Assembly (NCBI RefSeq): GCF_038452275.1
Contig: NZ_CP141643.1
Span: 1,364,001-1,428,000 of the forward strand
Length of the DNA stretch: 64,000 bases
Direction of reading: 5' to 3'
From: Corynebacterium sp. BD556
Lineage (GTDB): Bacteria; Actinomycetota; Actinomycetes; Mycobacteriales; Mycobacteriaceae
Shown piece by piece: positions 16,573 through 26,193 of this stretch; the stretch's first letter is position 1, and every line of letters begins with the position of its first letter. The notes beneath the pieces were generated by a model, which saw only the letters and a program-made list of their open reading frames with translations, had not been told where the DNA came from and ran no database searches. A program made the translations under genes and the position numbers.

Positions 16573-17352
16573 TCACACGTCGTAGATGTCGCCGGGGCGG
16601 CCAACCACGACCTCACCGTCGAATTCACTGCGCGCGGCCGCCAAGGTTTCCTGCGGGTCGCTCCACGGCTGGATATGAACAAGCACGAGCTTGTCGACGC
16701 CCGCCCGACGCGCAATCTCTCCCGCTTCCGCCCCCGATAAGTGCATCCCCGCAGCTTTGCCAGCAGAGCTGGCTCCCCACGCTGCCTCGCAGAGAAAGAC
16801 GGAGGCGTCGCGAGCAACGTCGACAAGCGAGTCGGTCATCCCCGAATCTCCCGAAAAAGCCAACACACGACCCGTAGTGCTGCTTTGCACCCGCAAAGCG
16901 TGCGACTCGGCAGCCGGGTGAACCACCGGCATCGGTGTCACCTGAACCCCCTCAATATCCACCGGCTGACCAGTCACCCAGGTACGGACATCGAAAGTGT
17001 CACTGAAATCATCAACGACTCCGGGGCCGTCCGCGCTCATGCGACCGAAATGCTCAGCCGCATAGGACGGGCCGTAGAACAGGTTGCGCTGCTTCGCCGG
17101 GGCAGTTGGGTGGAAACGGCGCCACACCAGCAACGAGGGAAAATCCGAGCAGTGGTCCGCATGCAGGTGGCTAAAAATTACATGCGCATGTGCCGGGTCA
17201 TGCACCGCTTGCATCGCGGCGAGAGCCCCAGGCCCGAAATCCATCAAAATACCTGGCACTTCGGGGTTTTCCGGGGCTGTGATCAAGTAGGATGACCCGG
17301 GATTTCCCGGCGCGGCCAGGCTCCCGGAACAACCGAGAATGGTCAGCCTCAT
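16573..17352 (-). CDS. Metallo-beta-lactamase-fold cyclic nucleotide phosphodiesterase (Rv1339 type)
   Basis: 259 residues. The zinc-binding motif SHLHADHCSDF gives His62, His64, Asp66 and His67. Further ligands lie in PVVHPAAESHAL, FSGDSG and LVLVHIQPW. Mtb Rv1339, in the same gene order before rphA, is an atypical class II cAMP phosphodiesterase; the same activity is inferred here. Confidence 0.88.
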   Translation of the reverse strand: MRLTILGCSGSLAAPGNPGSSYLITAPENPEVPGILMDFGPGALAAMQAVHDPAHAHVIFSHLHADHCSDFPSLLVWRRFHPTAPAKQRNLFYGPSYAAEHFGRMSADGPGVVDDFSDTFDVRTWVTGQPVDIEGVQVTPMPVVHPAAESHALRVQSSTTGRVLAFSGDSGMTDSLVDVARDASVFLCEAAWGASSAGKAAGMHLSGAEAGEIARRAGVDKLVLVHIQPWSDPQETLAAARSEFDGEVVVGRPGDIYDV

Positions 17353-17417
17353 GTCACAACTGTGCCACGAAAAGGGGTCGAAATCGAACTTGCAAGGCCG
17401 TTATCTTCGCCGGAATT

Positions 17418-18260
17418 TTACGTCGTAGTGCCCTTGCCCACAGCTTCGATGTGCGGGCCGAGGAAACGCTGCGCCAACTTATTGAACATCTCCGGATCCC
17501 CTGTGGACTCGAAAACACGCGTCGGGCTGTGACCGGGCGGGGCGAGCATGTCACGTTGCGTAAGTTCCTTCAGTACGTCCTTGGCTGTCTCCTCCGCAGA
17601 GGACACGAGGGTGACGTCATCTCCAATGGCGAGCTGCACCACGCCGGACAAAAGGGGGTAGTGGGTGCAGCCCAAAACGAGCGTGTCCACTCCCGCAATT
17701 TGCAGCGGCTCCAAATATCCCTGGGCCACCCCCAGGATCTGGCGGCCAGAGGTAACGCCACGTTCGACGAACTCGACGAAGGCTGGGCATGCCGCAGCAG
17801 TAACGTCCACGCCCGGCGCGAGCTGGAACAGGTCCTGGTAGGCACCCGATTTGATGGTGCCCTCGGTGCCGATCACGCCGACTTTGCCGCTGCGGGTGGT
17901 GGCGATGGCGCGGCGCACCGCCGGTTTGATCACTTCAACAACGGGAATGTCATAGCGCTCTCGGGCGTCATGGAGAAAGGCCGCAGATGCGGTGTTGCAG
18001 GCAATGACCAACATCTTGCAGTCACGCTCCACCAGCTCATCGGCGATGCGCATGGCGTGGCGGCGCACATCCGCCACAGGTTGCGGGCCGTAGGGCCCGT
18101 TGGCGGTATCTCCGATGTAGAGGATCGATTCTTCGCTGAGCTGATCCATGACCGCGCGGGCCACGGTCAAACCGCCGACTCCAGAGTCGAACAGTCCGAT
18201 GGGTCGCGGATCCGCCTGGGTATTGTCGCTTAGCACGGCTTTGATGCTAACTCGCTCCAC
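17418..18260 (-). CDS. murI: Glutamate racemase
   Basis: It converts L- to D-glutamate for peptidoglycan. Both catalytic cysteines are present: [11 protein letters not shown] and [26 protein letters not shown] is the family start. The true start is uncertain: GTG 18260 gives 280 residues and overlaps the upstream gene by 31 bases; GTG 18236 gives 272 and overlaps by seven. Neither has a clear ribosome binding site. Confidence 0.94.
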   Translation of the reverse strand: MERVSIKAVLSDNTQADPRPIGLFDSGVGGLTVARAVMDQLSEESILYIGDTANGPYGPQPVADVRRHAMRIADELVERDCKMLVIACNTASAAFLHDARERYDIPVVEVIKPAVRRAIATTRSGKVGVIGTEGTIKSGAYQDLFQLAPGVDVTAAACPAFVEFVERGVTSGRQILGVAQGYLEPLQIAGVDTLVLGCTHYPLLSGVVQLAIGDDVTLVSSAEETAKDVLKELTQRDMLAPPGHSPTRVFESTGDPEMFNKLAQRFLGPHIEAVGKGTTT

Positions 18261-19189
18261 GCGGCAATGCCGTATCCGGGTTCGGCGCGCACCACCGCGT
18301 CAACAATGGCGGCTTGCACCACGTCCGCGGCCGCAGAACTAAGCTGCGCTAGCTTTTCGGCGTCTACCGCACCCGCCTGCTTCGCTGTGGACACGGCGAA
18401 CAAGGTGTCGCCGTCGAGCGGGGAATGTGCCGGGCGCACCGAGCGGGCCAACCCATCATGGCCGGAGATAGCCAATCGCTTAAGCTGCGCGGGAGGCAGT
18501 GGCGCGTCGGTGGCGATGACCCCGATGGTGGTGTTGAGCTGCGGCGTGGGACGCTCTAAGCGCGAAAACCTCTCTAGGTCGACCGCGGGCTTGCCCGGGT
18601 CACCGTAGAAAAGCCCGGTGCGCTCGTCGATGACGCTGCCGACAGGGTTAGCCACCACGCCCGCGGACACCGTCCAGTCACTGACTGTGCAGCTAGCTTG
18701 GCCGAAACCGCCCCGCAGCACCCCGGCAGTAGCACCGCACCCAGCGCCGACGCTGCCCGAAGCCGCGTGCACCTCCTCGTAGGCGGCCCTGACCGCCTGG
18801 GCACCGTCGTGTGCGCCGGGCCGGTGATCGGGTGAGCCAACAACCAAGTCGAAGATGACCGCCGCCGGTACGATCGGCACCCGCGGGCCGGGGTTGTCCT
18901 CCCCGAAAACCGGAAAGCCGATACCACGTGCCTCCAGCTCACACATGGCGCCGTCAGCGGCCGCCAACCCGAAAGCGGAGCCGCCGCTAAGTACGATAGC
19001 GTGAACCCGCTCCACGGTATTGTGCGCGGCGAGAAGGTCCGTTTCCCTGGTCCCGGGGCCACCGCCGCGGACGTCGACAGCCGCGAGCATGCCGACGGGA
19101 TCAGCACTGATGACGGCGCTGACCCCTGTATCGCCCATGCTGCGGTGCCCAAGGAACAAACCGGCAACATCCGTCAGGTGCGATTTCAT
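18230..19189 (-). CDS. P1-family (DmpA-like) self-cleaving peptidase
   Basis: 319 residues from ATG 19189. The N-terminal part has [12 protein letters not shown] and [25 protein letters not shown] forms the oxyanion region and [14 protein letters not shown] holds the expected self-cleavage site before a Thr that becomes the N-terminal nucleophile. The nucleophile is Thr rather than the Ser of DmpA. The Mtb counterpart by position is Rv1333. Natural substrate unknown. Confidence 0.88.
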   Translation of the reverse strand: MKSHLTDVAGLFLGHRSMGDTGVSAVISADPVGMLAAVDVRGGGPGTRETDLLAAHNTVERVHAIVLSGGSAFGLAAADGAMCELEARGIGFPVFGEDNPGPRVPIVPAAVIFDLVVGSPDHRPGAHDGAQAVRAAYEEVHAASGSVGAGCGATAGVLRGGFGQASCTVSDWTVSAGVVANPVGSVIDERTGLFYGDPGKPAVDLERFSRLERPTPQLNTTIGVIATDAPLPPAQLKRLAISGHDGLARSVRPAHSPLDGDTLFAVSTAKQAGAVDAEKLAQLSSAAADVVQAAIVDAVVRAEPGYGIAAWSELASKPC

Positions 19190-19205
19190 GCGCGTGATCC
19201 TTAAG

Positions 19206-19925
19206 CTAGTTGTAGTAGCGCATTGGCGCCCGCTCGGCGCGGCGGCGCTGACGCTTGGCAACGAGCACCGGCGGATCGTCCGAAGAAATCACCATACCCG
19301 CCAAAATGCCGCCGATCGCCCCGAACAAGTGGGCCTGCCAACTCACGCCCGGTGTCAGGGGCAGCACACCCCAAATGAGGCTGGAGTAGAAGAAACCGAG
19401 GATCAAGCCCAATAAAACTTGCCTGAAGGAGCGGTTAAACACGCCGCGGACAATGAGGTAAGTCAGCCAACCGTAGACCAGGCCGGAGGCGCCAATGTGG
19501 TTGGTGCCCACTCCCCCAAAAATCCACGTTCCCGCCCCGCCGACGACGCCGACGATGGCGGTTACCTCCCAAAAAACACGCGCACCCGAGTAGCCGATGA
19601 GGAAGCAGAAAATCGCGCCCGGCAGCGAATTGGAAACAATGTGGTTGATATCGCCGTGCAGGAGCGGCGCGAAGAAAAGACCTGGCAGCCAAGCGGTGTC
19701 CAGCGGGTGGATGCCCAGGTAGACCAGCAACCCACCGAAATAAAAAATATTGATCAGAAAGACTGACCAGATCACAATGAGGTATCCCGCAGCAAAGCGC
19801 ATACCTGTGGCGCGCTTTTGCTTGCCGGTTTTCGCTCTTTGGTGCGGGCTCCACGAGGGTGTGCCCGGTGCGGCCGGGAAAGGCGGGGGCACTAAGGGAC
19901 GGGGCGGGTGCTGGTTGTGATTCAT
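19206..19925 (-). CDS. Rhomboid-family intramembrane serine protease
   Basis: 239 residues with a proline-rich cytoplasmic N-terminus and about six membrane helices. The catalytic Ser147 is in NHIGASGLVYGW and His199 in SWQAHLFGAIGG, the dyad of active rhomboids. LLHGDINHIVSNSLP is the conserved loop. It heads the minus-strand block leading to rdgB. A 205-bp spacer separates it from the divergent phosphate transporter. Confidence 0.93.
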   Translation of the reverse strand: MNHNQHPPRPLVPPPFPAAPGTPSWSPHQRAKTGKQKRATGMRFAAGYLIVIWSVFLINIFYFGGLLVYLGIHPLDTAWLPGLFFAPLLHGDINHIVSNSLPGAIFCFLIGYSGARVFWEVTAIVGVVGGAGTWIFGGVGTNHIGASGLVYGWLTYLIVRGVFNRSFRQVLLGLILGFFYSSLIWGVLPLTPGVSWQAHLFGAIGGILAGMVISSDDPPVLVAKRQRRRAERAPMRYYN

Positions 19926-20130
19926 TGCCTCAAGAGTCTAGTGCGCCGTTTGCCAACCTGCTCGGCTGCAGTTGCGGTGCGCCCTGCCCCGTTGCATCAT
20001 GTCTCCAAGTCAGGTCGTTTGCAGACCTGGCGCTGATCAAGGTTTGGACCGACTCCCCTGTAATTGTCGCTCAACACGATGGGGGTGACGGCACCCATTT
20101 GGCTGCTTGCGCATAAGAAAGGGAGTCGCT

Positions 20131-21789
20131 GTGACTCAAGAGTTTGCGGAGGTGTCACTGCACCCCCAGAAATCCTCACCTTCCCAATCGGGCAAGGCAA
20201 AGGACATCCAGGACGACGGCCCCAGCCCCAAGCTCAACTTGTTCTTCGGTGGGCTGCTTTTTGTCTCTGTTTTGGCGTTCTACTTCTGGGCCCGCCAACA
20301 GGTCGGCCCCGGCAACCACACCGTCTTGCTGATCTTGACGATCATTCTGGGTGTGTTCATGGCCTTCAACATCGGCGGCAACGACGTGGCCAACGCCTTC
20401 GGCACCTCCGTTGGGGCGGGAACCCTTTCGCTGCGGCAAGCGCTGATGGTGGCTGCCGTGTTCGAAGTCGGAGGCGCCATCCTCGCCGGCGGGGAGGTCA
20501 CCGAAACAGTCAAGTCCGGGATCGTGGACCTCGAAGGGGTCGACATCCAGCCGATGGACTTCGCGTTTATCATGCTTTCCGCGTTGGCGGGCGCGGCCCT
20601 GTGGCTGCTCATTGCGACGCGGATGGGCTGGCCGGTGTCTACCACCCACTCGATCGTCGGCGCAATCGTCGGCGGTGCCGTCACCTTGGGCTACCTGGCG
20701 CACCTGACGGGGGATACGTCCCCGTGGAGCATGGTGCAGTGGAGCGAGTTAATCCAGATTGTCATCAGTTGGTTCATCTCCCCGCTACTAGGCGGCATCG
20801 CCGCCTACGCCCTCTACCGCTTCATCAAGTCGACGATCTTGGTCTACAACGACCGCGCCGACGCCAAGCTGCAGGAGTTGCGTAAGCGCCGCAGCGAGCA
20901 CCGCCGCGAATTCCGCGCGAAGTTCAACGCGATGAGCGAGTCGGAGCAGATCCGCGAAAACGGCGCCATGACCCGCGACGCCGTAACCACCACCGGCGAC
21001 GACTTCGAATACGAAGACCTTGAGTCCGAGTATTACCGCGACCTCTACGCCATCAACAAAGAGGCCGAGGACATCGACGCCCACCGTGCCTTGACCCGCT
21101 TCGTGCCCGTCATCGCTATGGTCGGCGCTGGAATCATCACCGCGATGATGCTGTTCAAGGGCCTGAAGAACACCGGTATCAGCTTGGACAGCCTGGGCAC
21201 CGTTTTGATCATCCTCATGGTTTCCGCGGCGGTGTGGATGGCGGTCTACATTTTCGCCCGCACGATGCGCAACACGGCGCTCGAACGCTCCACCTTCATC
21301 CTGTTTTCCTGGATGCAGGTGTTTACCGCCTCCGCCTTCGCCTTCTCCCACGGCTCGAATGACATCGCCAACGCGATTGGGCCTTTCGCCGCGGTCCTCG
21401 ACGTACTCCGCGAAGACGCCATCGCCGAGGAATCACAGGTCCCCACCGCACTTCTCGTTGTTGCTGGTGTTGGCCTCGTCGCCGGCCTGTGGTTCATCGG
21501 ACGCCACGTCATTGCCACGGTGGGCACGCACCTGACGGAGATTCACCCGGCATCCGGTTTCTCCGCCGAGCTCTCCGCCGCCGGCGTGGTCATGGCGGCC
21601 TCCCTGTTGGGCCTGCCTGTCTCCTCAACTCACATTCTCATTGGCGCTGTTTTGGGCGTCGGCGTGGTCAACCGCAACGCCAACTGGGCCATGATGCGAC
21701 AAATCGGTTTGGCTTGGATTATCACCGTCCCGGTTTCCGCCCTCATCGGCGCCGTCGGTTTGGTCATTTTGCGCACCATTTTCGGCTAG
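20131..21789 (+). CDS. pit: Low-affinity inorganic phosphate transporter (PiT family)
   Basis: 552 residues from GTG 20131, preceded by GGGAG. PiT signature repeats occur in both halves: FNIGGNDVANAFGTSVG and SHGSNDIANAIGPF. Each is followed by a VSTTHS / VSSTHI motif. A cytoplasmic loop of ~130 charged residues (LRKRRSEHRREFRAKF onward) splits the halves. The family imports metal-phosphate by proton symport, so it can also affect metal levels. Transcribed alone. Confidence 0.93.
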   Translation: MTQEFAEVSLHPQKSSPSQSGKAKDIQDDGPSPKLNLFFGGLLFVSVLAFYFWARQQVGPGNHTVLLILTIILGVFMAFNIGGNDVANAFGTSVGAGTLSLRQALMVAAVFEVGGAILAGGEVTETVKSGIVDLEGVDIQPMDFAFIMLSALAGAALWLLIATRMGWPVSTTHSIVGAIVGGAVTLGYLAHLTGDTSPWSMVQWSELIQIVISWFISPLLGGIAAYALYRFIKSTILVYNDRADAKLQELRKRRSEHRREFRAKFNAMSESEQIRENGAMTRDAVTTTGDDFEYEDLESEYYRDLYAINKEAEDIDAHRALTRFVPVIAMVGAGIITAMMLFKGLKNTGISLDSLGTVLIILMVSAAVWMAVYIFARTMRNTALERSTFILFSWMQVFTASAFAFSHGSNDIANAIGPFAAVLDVLREDAIAEESQVPTALLVVAGVGLVAGLWFIGRHVIATVGTHLTEIHPASGFSAELSAAGVVMAASLLGLPVSSTHILIGAVLGVGVVNRNANWAMMRQIGLAWIITVPVSALIGAVGLVILRTIFG

Positions 21790-21798
21790 ACGCCACCC

Positions 21799-21896
21799 AA
21801 AAAGGCCCCGAGCTCTCATAGAACTGCTCCCCTTCAGTAGGAATCTGATTTCTCAGTCCAATTGATGGGGAGCAGTTCACAGCTCGGGGCCTTTTT
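21799..21896. terminator. Two-tier bidirectional terminator
   Basis: A perfect 16-bp outer stem (AAAAAGGCCCCGAGCT, 21799-21814, with 21881-21896) encloses a second perfect 12-bp stem (GAACTGCTCCCC, 21821-21832, with 21867-21878). It lies between the convergent pit and DUF2017 genes. A and T runs at the ends let it work on both strands. Confidence 0.85.
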
Positions 21897-21916
21897 CAGG
21901 TTTCAAAACGAATGGT

Positions 21917-22456
21917 TTATTCCATCATCGCCTGCAGCAGGGATTCCTGGCAGAAAGCGAGCCAGTCCAACAGTTGCTGGCGGTCTTGCTGGGCTGCCTC
22001 TCCGCCACGGTCGTCCTCGGAGACGTACAGGCGCATATCATTGATGGCAGCGATGAAACGGCCCGCTTCGTCGTGGACAATGGCAACATCGACACCGCCG
22101 GTGGGCCCCAGAGCCTCGTTGACCACCTGGAGGTTCATTAGTTTCGCGCGGATGATGTCGTTTTCGTGCAGGCTGCGCAACAGCCCGGCATCGCCGTCGA
22201 ACTCCTCGTCGCCCTCATTTTGAAAATCCGGCAGCAGGCGGCGCAGCTTCGGGTCCTCCGGCGGCTCCGAATGTCCGGCGGCCAAACCCATCATTTCCGC
22301 AAATTCATCCTTCGGCGCCGACTGGGCACGGGCGATGAGCGCCTCCGAGACTGTGGCGGTCAGATCCCCGATGACCTCACGCTCCATCGGCTCGAAGCGG
22401 GTGATGTATGTGACGCTGGAGCGCATGAGCCCCTTCTTGCGGCGCCAGGGTTGCAT
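21917..22456 (-). CDS. DUF2017 family protein
   Basis: 179 residues. MQPWRRKKGLMRSSVTYITRFEPMEREVIGDLTATVSEAL is the family opening. The middle is acidic (NEGDEEFDGDAG) and the end LLDWLAFCQESLLQAM is conserved. In actinobacteria it is typically encoded directly after clpS, as here, ten bases downstream. The role is unknown; a link with ClpS-dependent proteolysis is only suggested by this pairing. Confidence 0.85.
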   Translation of the reverse strand: MQPWRRKKGLMRSSVTYITRFEPMEREVIGDLTATVSEALIARAQSAPKDEFAEMMGLAAGHSEPPEDPKLRRLLPDFQNEGDEEFDGDAGLLRSLHENDIIRAKLMNLQVVNEALGPTGGVDVAIVHDEAGRFIAAINDMRLYVSEDDRGGEAAQQDRQQLLDWLAFCQESLLQAMME

Positions 22457-22465
22457 GTTGCTCCT

Positions 22466-22807
22466 TTATCCAGCCTGCTGCATGGTGGCCCACAGCCCGG
22501 CCGTGTGCAGCTTCTTTACGTCGCCTTCCACTTTGTCCTTTTCCCCGGAGGACACGACGGCTTTGCCCTCGGTGTGGACCTGCATCATCAGCTCGTTGGC
22601 GCGTTTGCGGTCGTAGCCGAGGACGGTTTGGAAAACGTAGGTCACGTAACTCATCAGGTTGACTGGGTCGTCCCAGACGATGCACATCCACGGCAGGTTT
22701 TCGCTGACGACGACGTCAACGTCGAGCTGCTCGTCAAGCTCAGGACTCGCCATGGGCGAACCCATGTCGACTCGTGAGCGTTGCGCTCCTGGTTGCGTTG
22801 CTTTCAT
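22466..22807 (-). CDS. clpS: ClpS adaptor protein
   Basis: About 113 residues from ATG 22807 (GTG 22816 is also possible). The ClpS core is clear: [46 protein letters not shown], with the DDPVN loop that helps bind N-end-rule substrates. It delivers such substrates to ClpC/ClpP. Divergent from pncB with a 67-bp gap. Confidence 0.92.
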   Translation of the reverse strand: MKATQPGAQRSRVDMGSPMASPELDEQLDVDVVVSENLPWMCIVWDDPVNLMSYVTYVFQTVLGYDRKRANELMMQVHTEGKAVVSSGEKDKVEGDVKKLHTAGLWATMQQAG

Positions 22808-22874
22808 GGCCACCACCCTACCGTTGAGGCTTTATGGGCCGCACTCCTTACACCCCCGGGTACTCTTGGTTTCC

Positions 22875-24212
22875 ATGATTGACTTTGAGGCGCACCCGCA
22901 CCAATCGACGGCGTTTCTCACCGACATGTACGAGCTGACCATGTTGGACGCCGCGTTTAAAGACGGCACCGCGCAGCGGCGGTGCTCCTTCGAGGTGTTC
23001 GCCCGCAAATTGGTCGGCGAGCGCCGTTACGGCGTCGTGGCTGGCACCGCCCGTGTTCTCGACGCGATTTCGCGTTTCCATTTTACCCCTGAGCAGCTTG
23101 AAGTCGCCGACTTTCTTTCGGACAAAACGAAGGACTACCTGTGCAACTATTCCTTCGGCGGGCAGATCGACGGTTACCGCGAAGGCGAACTGTACTTTCC
23201 CTACTCACCCATCATGACGGTGCGCGGAACTTTCGCCGAGTGCGTCATTTTGGAGACCATCATTTTGTCGATTCTCAACTCCGACTCGGCGGTCGCCTCC
23301 GCTGCCTCGCGCATGGTCACCGCCGCTGACGGCCGCCCGATCATGGAGATGGGTTCACGGCGGACCAATGAGCGCGCCGCGGTTTCTGCCGCGCGTGCCG
23401 CCTACATCGCCGGTTTCGAAACAACCTCCAACATGGAGGCCGCCAAACAATACGGCATCCCGCCAGCAGGAACAGCCGCACACGCCTGGATGCTCCTGCA
23501 CGTCGATGACAACGGCGTGCCCGACGAAAAGGCCGCTTTCCGGGCCCAAGTTGATTCTCTCGGAGTGGGTACCACGCTGCTTGTGGATACATTCGACATC
23601 ACCCGCGGCGTGGAAAATGCACTTGAGGTCGCTGGTACGAAACTCGGCGCTGTGCGCATTGACTCCGGGGACTTAGGGATCGTCTCGCAACGTGTCCGCA
23701 AGCAGCTTGACGACGCCGGAGCTTACAACACCCGCATCATCGTCTCCTCGGACTTGGATGAGTTCGCCATCGCCGGGTTACGCGGCGACCCAGTCGACGG
23801 CTTCGGCGTAGGAACCTCAGTGGTAACCGGCTCCGGCACCCCGACCGCAGGTATGGTTTACAAGCTAGTTGAGGTGGAGGGACATCCCGTCGCTAAGCGA
23901 TCCAGCGGCAAGGCGACCTACGGCGGCACGAAATCCGCGCTGCGTGCCTACCGCAGCTCAGGGGTGGCCGTAGGCGAGGTCGTTTGCCCCTTCGATGCGG
24001 ACATCGCACTGCGGCCGAACCTGGACTACAAACGCATGGACATTCCCCTGGTGCGCGACGGCAAGATCGTAGCTGGGTTGGACAACCTCCAGGACACACG
24101 CGCCCACCTGGCGCACGCCCGCACGACCCTGCCATGGGAGGGTTTGGCCCTGTCGCGCAATGAACCGGCCATCCCCACTCGTTTCGTCGGCTTTCCCGAC
24201 CCCGTGGAGTAA
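22875..24212 (+). CDS. pncB: Nicotinate phosphoribosyltransferase
   Basis: 445 residues from ATG 22875. It makes nicotinate mononucleotide from nicotinate and PRPP. TDMYELTMLDAAFKDG is the family start, MEMGSRRTNERAAV and GFETTSNMEAAKQYGI lie at the active site, and VRIDSGDLGIVS plus DGFGVGTSVVTG bind phosphoribosyl phosphate. It completes the salvage route with pncA and nadE. Eight bases separate it from dinG. Confidence 0.94.
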   Translation: MIDFEAHPHQSTAFLTDMYELTMLDAAFKDGTAQRRCSFEVFARKLVGERRYGVVAGTARVLDAISRFHFTPEQLEVADFLSDKTKDYLCNYSFGGQIDGYREGELYFPYSPIMTVRGTFAECVILETIILSILNSDSAVASAASRMVTAADGRPIMEMGSRRTNERAAVSAARAAYIAGFETTSNMEAAKQYGIPPAGTAAHAWMLLHVDDNGVPDEKAAFRAQVDSLGVGTTLLVDTFDITRGVENALEVAGTKLGAVRIDSGDLGIVSQRVRKQLDDAGAYNTRIIVSSDLDEFAIAGLRGDPVDGFGVGTSVVTGSGTPTAGMVYKLVEVEGHPVAKRSSGKATYGGTKSALRAYRSSGVAVGEVVCPFDADIALRPNLDYKRMDIPLVRDGKIVAGLDNLQDTRAHLAHARTTLPWEGLALSRNEPAIPTRFVGFPDPVE

Positions 24213-24220
24213 GCACCCCC

Positions 24221-26188
24221 GTGAGTGATCAGCCGCTTAGCCCGTCCACATCCGAGCTTTTGGAAGCCGCCGTGCAAGCCTTGGGCGGCGCCGAACGCGC
24301 GGGCCAAGTCGCCATGGCCAGCGCCGTGACGAAAGCGATAGAGACCGAACGCCACCTTGCTGTGCAGGCCGGCACCGGCACCGGAAAGTCGCTAGCCTAT
24401 CTCGTGCCCGCGATCCGGCACGCTCAGTCCACCGGTTCGTCTGTTGTGGTCTCCACGGCAACCATCGCCCTGCAGCGCCAATTGGTCGACCGCGACCTGC
24501 CGCGGCTTGCCGACGCCTTGGAGCCCTTCTTCGACCACCGCCCGACCTTCGCCATTTTAAAGGGACGCAACAATTACGTCTGCTTACACAAACTTACCGC
24601 CCCGGAGGACACCCCGGACACACTGATTGAAAAAGACGACATCTCTGTGCTGGGCAGCCACGTCAAACGGATCACCGAGTGGGCACAGCAAACCGAGACG
24701 GGTGATCGCGACGACCTTGAGCCGGGCGTACCCGACCAAGCCTGGCGGCAGGTATCCGTAACCTCCAACGAGTGTCTCGGCGCGAACCGCTGCCCGCACG
24801 GCGAAGCCTGCTTCGCAGAACTCGCCCGCGAGCGCACCCGCGACGTGGACATCGTGGTCACCAACCACGCCCTGCTCGCCATCGACGCATTATCTGACGT
24901 GGACATCCTCCCGGCTCATTGCGTCACCATCATCGACGAGGCTCACGAGCTCGACAGCCGCATCACTTCTGTTGCCACCAACGAAATATCGGCCCGCGCG
25001 TTGACGTTGGCGTCGCGCCGCGCCGAGAAACTCGGCGCCACAAAGGGCGCGCTGGAAAACGTCATCGCGGATTTTTCTGCCGCAGTCGACGTGGAGGAAC
25101 CTGGCCGTTGGGAAAACATTTCGGATTCCGCCCGCAGCGGCTTCGTCGCGGTGCGTGACGCGCTGTGGAAAACCCGCGAGGCGATTTCCCAAAGCCCCGA
25201 GGGCGAGGCGACAAACCAACCCGAGGTTTTCGCTGAGCGGGAGAATCTGAAAAACCACCTCGCGGACCTCCATGACGCCGTCGTGCGCATTTTGGGTGTG
25301 TTCGACGAAGACGACCCCGCCAAGCACAGCGACGTGGTTTGGTTGACGCGCTCCGAGCGCTTAGGCGACTTTGTGGCGGTTGCTCCCCTGTCGGTCGCGG
25401 CCCTTTTGCGCGAGCGTATCTTCGCCGAGCAGACCGTGATCCTCACCTCCGCAACGTTGACTATCGGCGGGAATTTCAACGCCATGGCTGCCGCCTGGGG
25501 GCTTGTCGACGACACCTGGGACAGCCTCGATGCCGGGACTCCTTTCGACCCGCGGCGCTGCGGGATTCTCTACACCGCCCGCCACCTGCCCGCGCCTGGC
25601 CGCGACGGGCTTGCCGAGGCCACCCTCGACGAAATCGCCGCTCTCATCACCGCCACGGGCGGACGCACCCTGGGACTGTTTTCTTCGCGGCGCGCCGCTT
25701 TACAGGCCGCCGAAGCAATGAAAATGCGTCTCCCCTTCGACATACTTGTCCAAGGGGAGGACTCCACCGGCGCGCTGGTGGAGAAGTTCGCGGCCAGTGA
25801 AAACGTCTGCCTGTTCGGGACTCTTTCGCTGTGGCAAGGCGTAGACGTGCCGGGGCGCTCATTGTCTTTGGTCATCATCGACCGCATCCCTTTCCCCCGC
25901 CCCGACGACCCACTGCTTAAGGCCCGCTCCGACGCCGCCGACGCCGCGGGACGATCCGGTTTTATGGAGGTCTCAGCCGCCCACGCCGCCCTGCTCATGG
26001 CGCAGGGAGCGGGCCGGCTACTGCGCAGTGTCAACGACAAAGGGGTCGTGGCGGTCTTGGACAACAGGCTGGTGACCAAACGCTACGGTTCGTTCCTGCG
26101 CCGCTCACTTCCGGATTTCTGGGAGACCACCAACCCGGAAACCGTCCGCAACGCGCTTAAGCGACTGGTGGCGCAGCCGCAAGCGTAG
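24221..26188 (+). CDS. DinG-family ATP-dependent helicase
   Basis: 655 residues from GTG 24221. Superfamily 2 helicase motifs in order: Walker A AGTGTGKSLAYLVP (~50-63), TIALQRQLVD, Walker B DEAH in VTIIDEAHELDSR, ILTSATL and LWQGVDVPG. Four cysteines (NYVCLHKL, NECLGANRCPHGEACF) are spaced as in the iron-sulphur cluster of XPD/DinG enzymes. It probably unwinds unusual DNA structures during repair. Probably cotranscribed with pncB. Confidence 0.9.
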   Translation: MSDQPLSPSTSELLEAAVQALGGAERAGQVAMASAVTKAIETERHLAVQAGTGTGKSLAYLVPAIRHAQSTGSSVVVSTATIALQRQLVDRDLPRLADALEPFFDHRPTFAILKGRNNYVCLHKLTAPEDTPDTLIEKDDISVLGSHVKRITEWAQQTETGDRDDLEPGVPDQAWRQVSVTSNECLGANRCPHGEACFAELARERTRDVDIVVTNHALLAIDALSDVDILPAHCVTIIDEAHELDSRITSVATNEISARALTLASRRAEKLGATKGALENVIADFSAAVDVEEPGRWENISDSARSGFVAVRDALWKTREAISQSPEGEATNQPEVFAERENLKNHLADLHDAVVRILGVFDEDDPAKHSDVVWLTRSERLGDFVAVAPLSVAALLRERIFAEQTVILTSATLTIGGNFNAMAAAWGLVDDTWDSLDAGTPFDPRRCGILYTARHLPAPGRDGLAEATLDEIAALITATGGRTLGLFSSRRAALQAAEAMKMRLPFDILVQGEDSTGALVEKFAASENVCLFGTLSLWQGVDVPGRSLSLVIIDRIPFPRPDDPLLKARSDAADAAGRSGFMEVSAAHAALLMAQGAGRLLRSVNDKGVVAVLDNRLVTKRYGSFLRRSLPDFWETTNPETVRNALKRLVAQPQA

Positions 26189-26193
26189 ACGGA

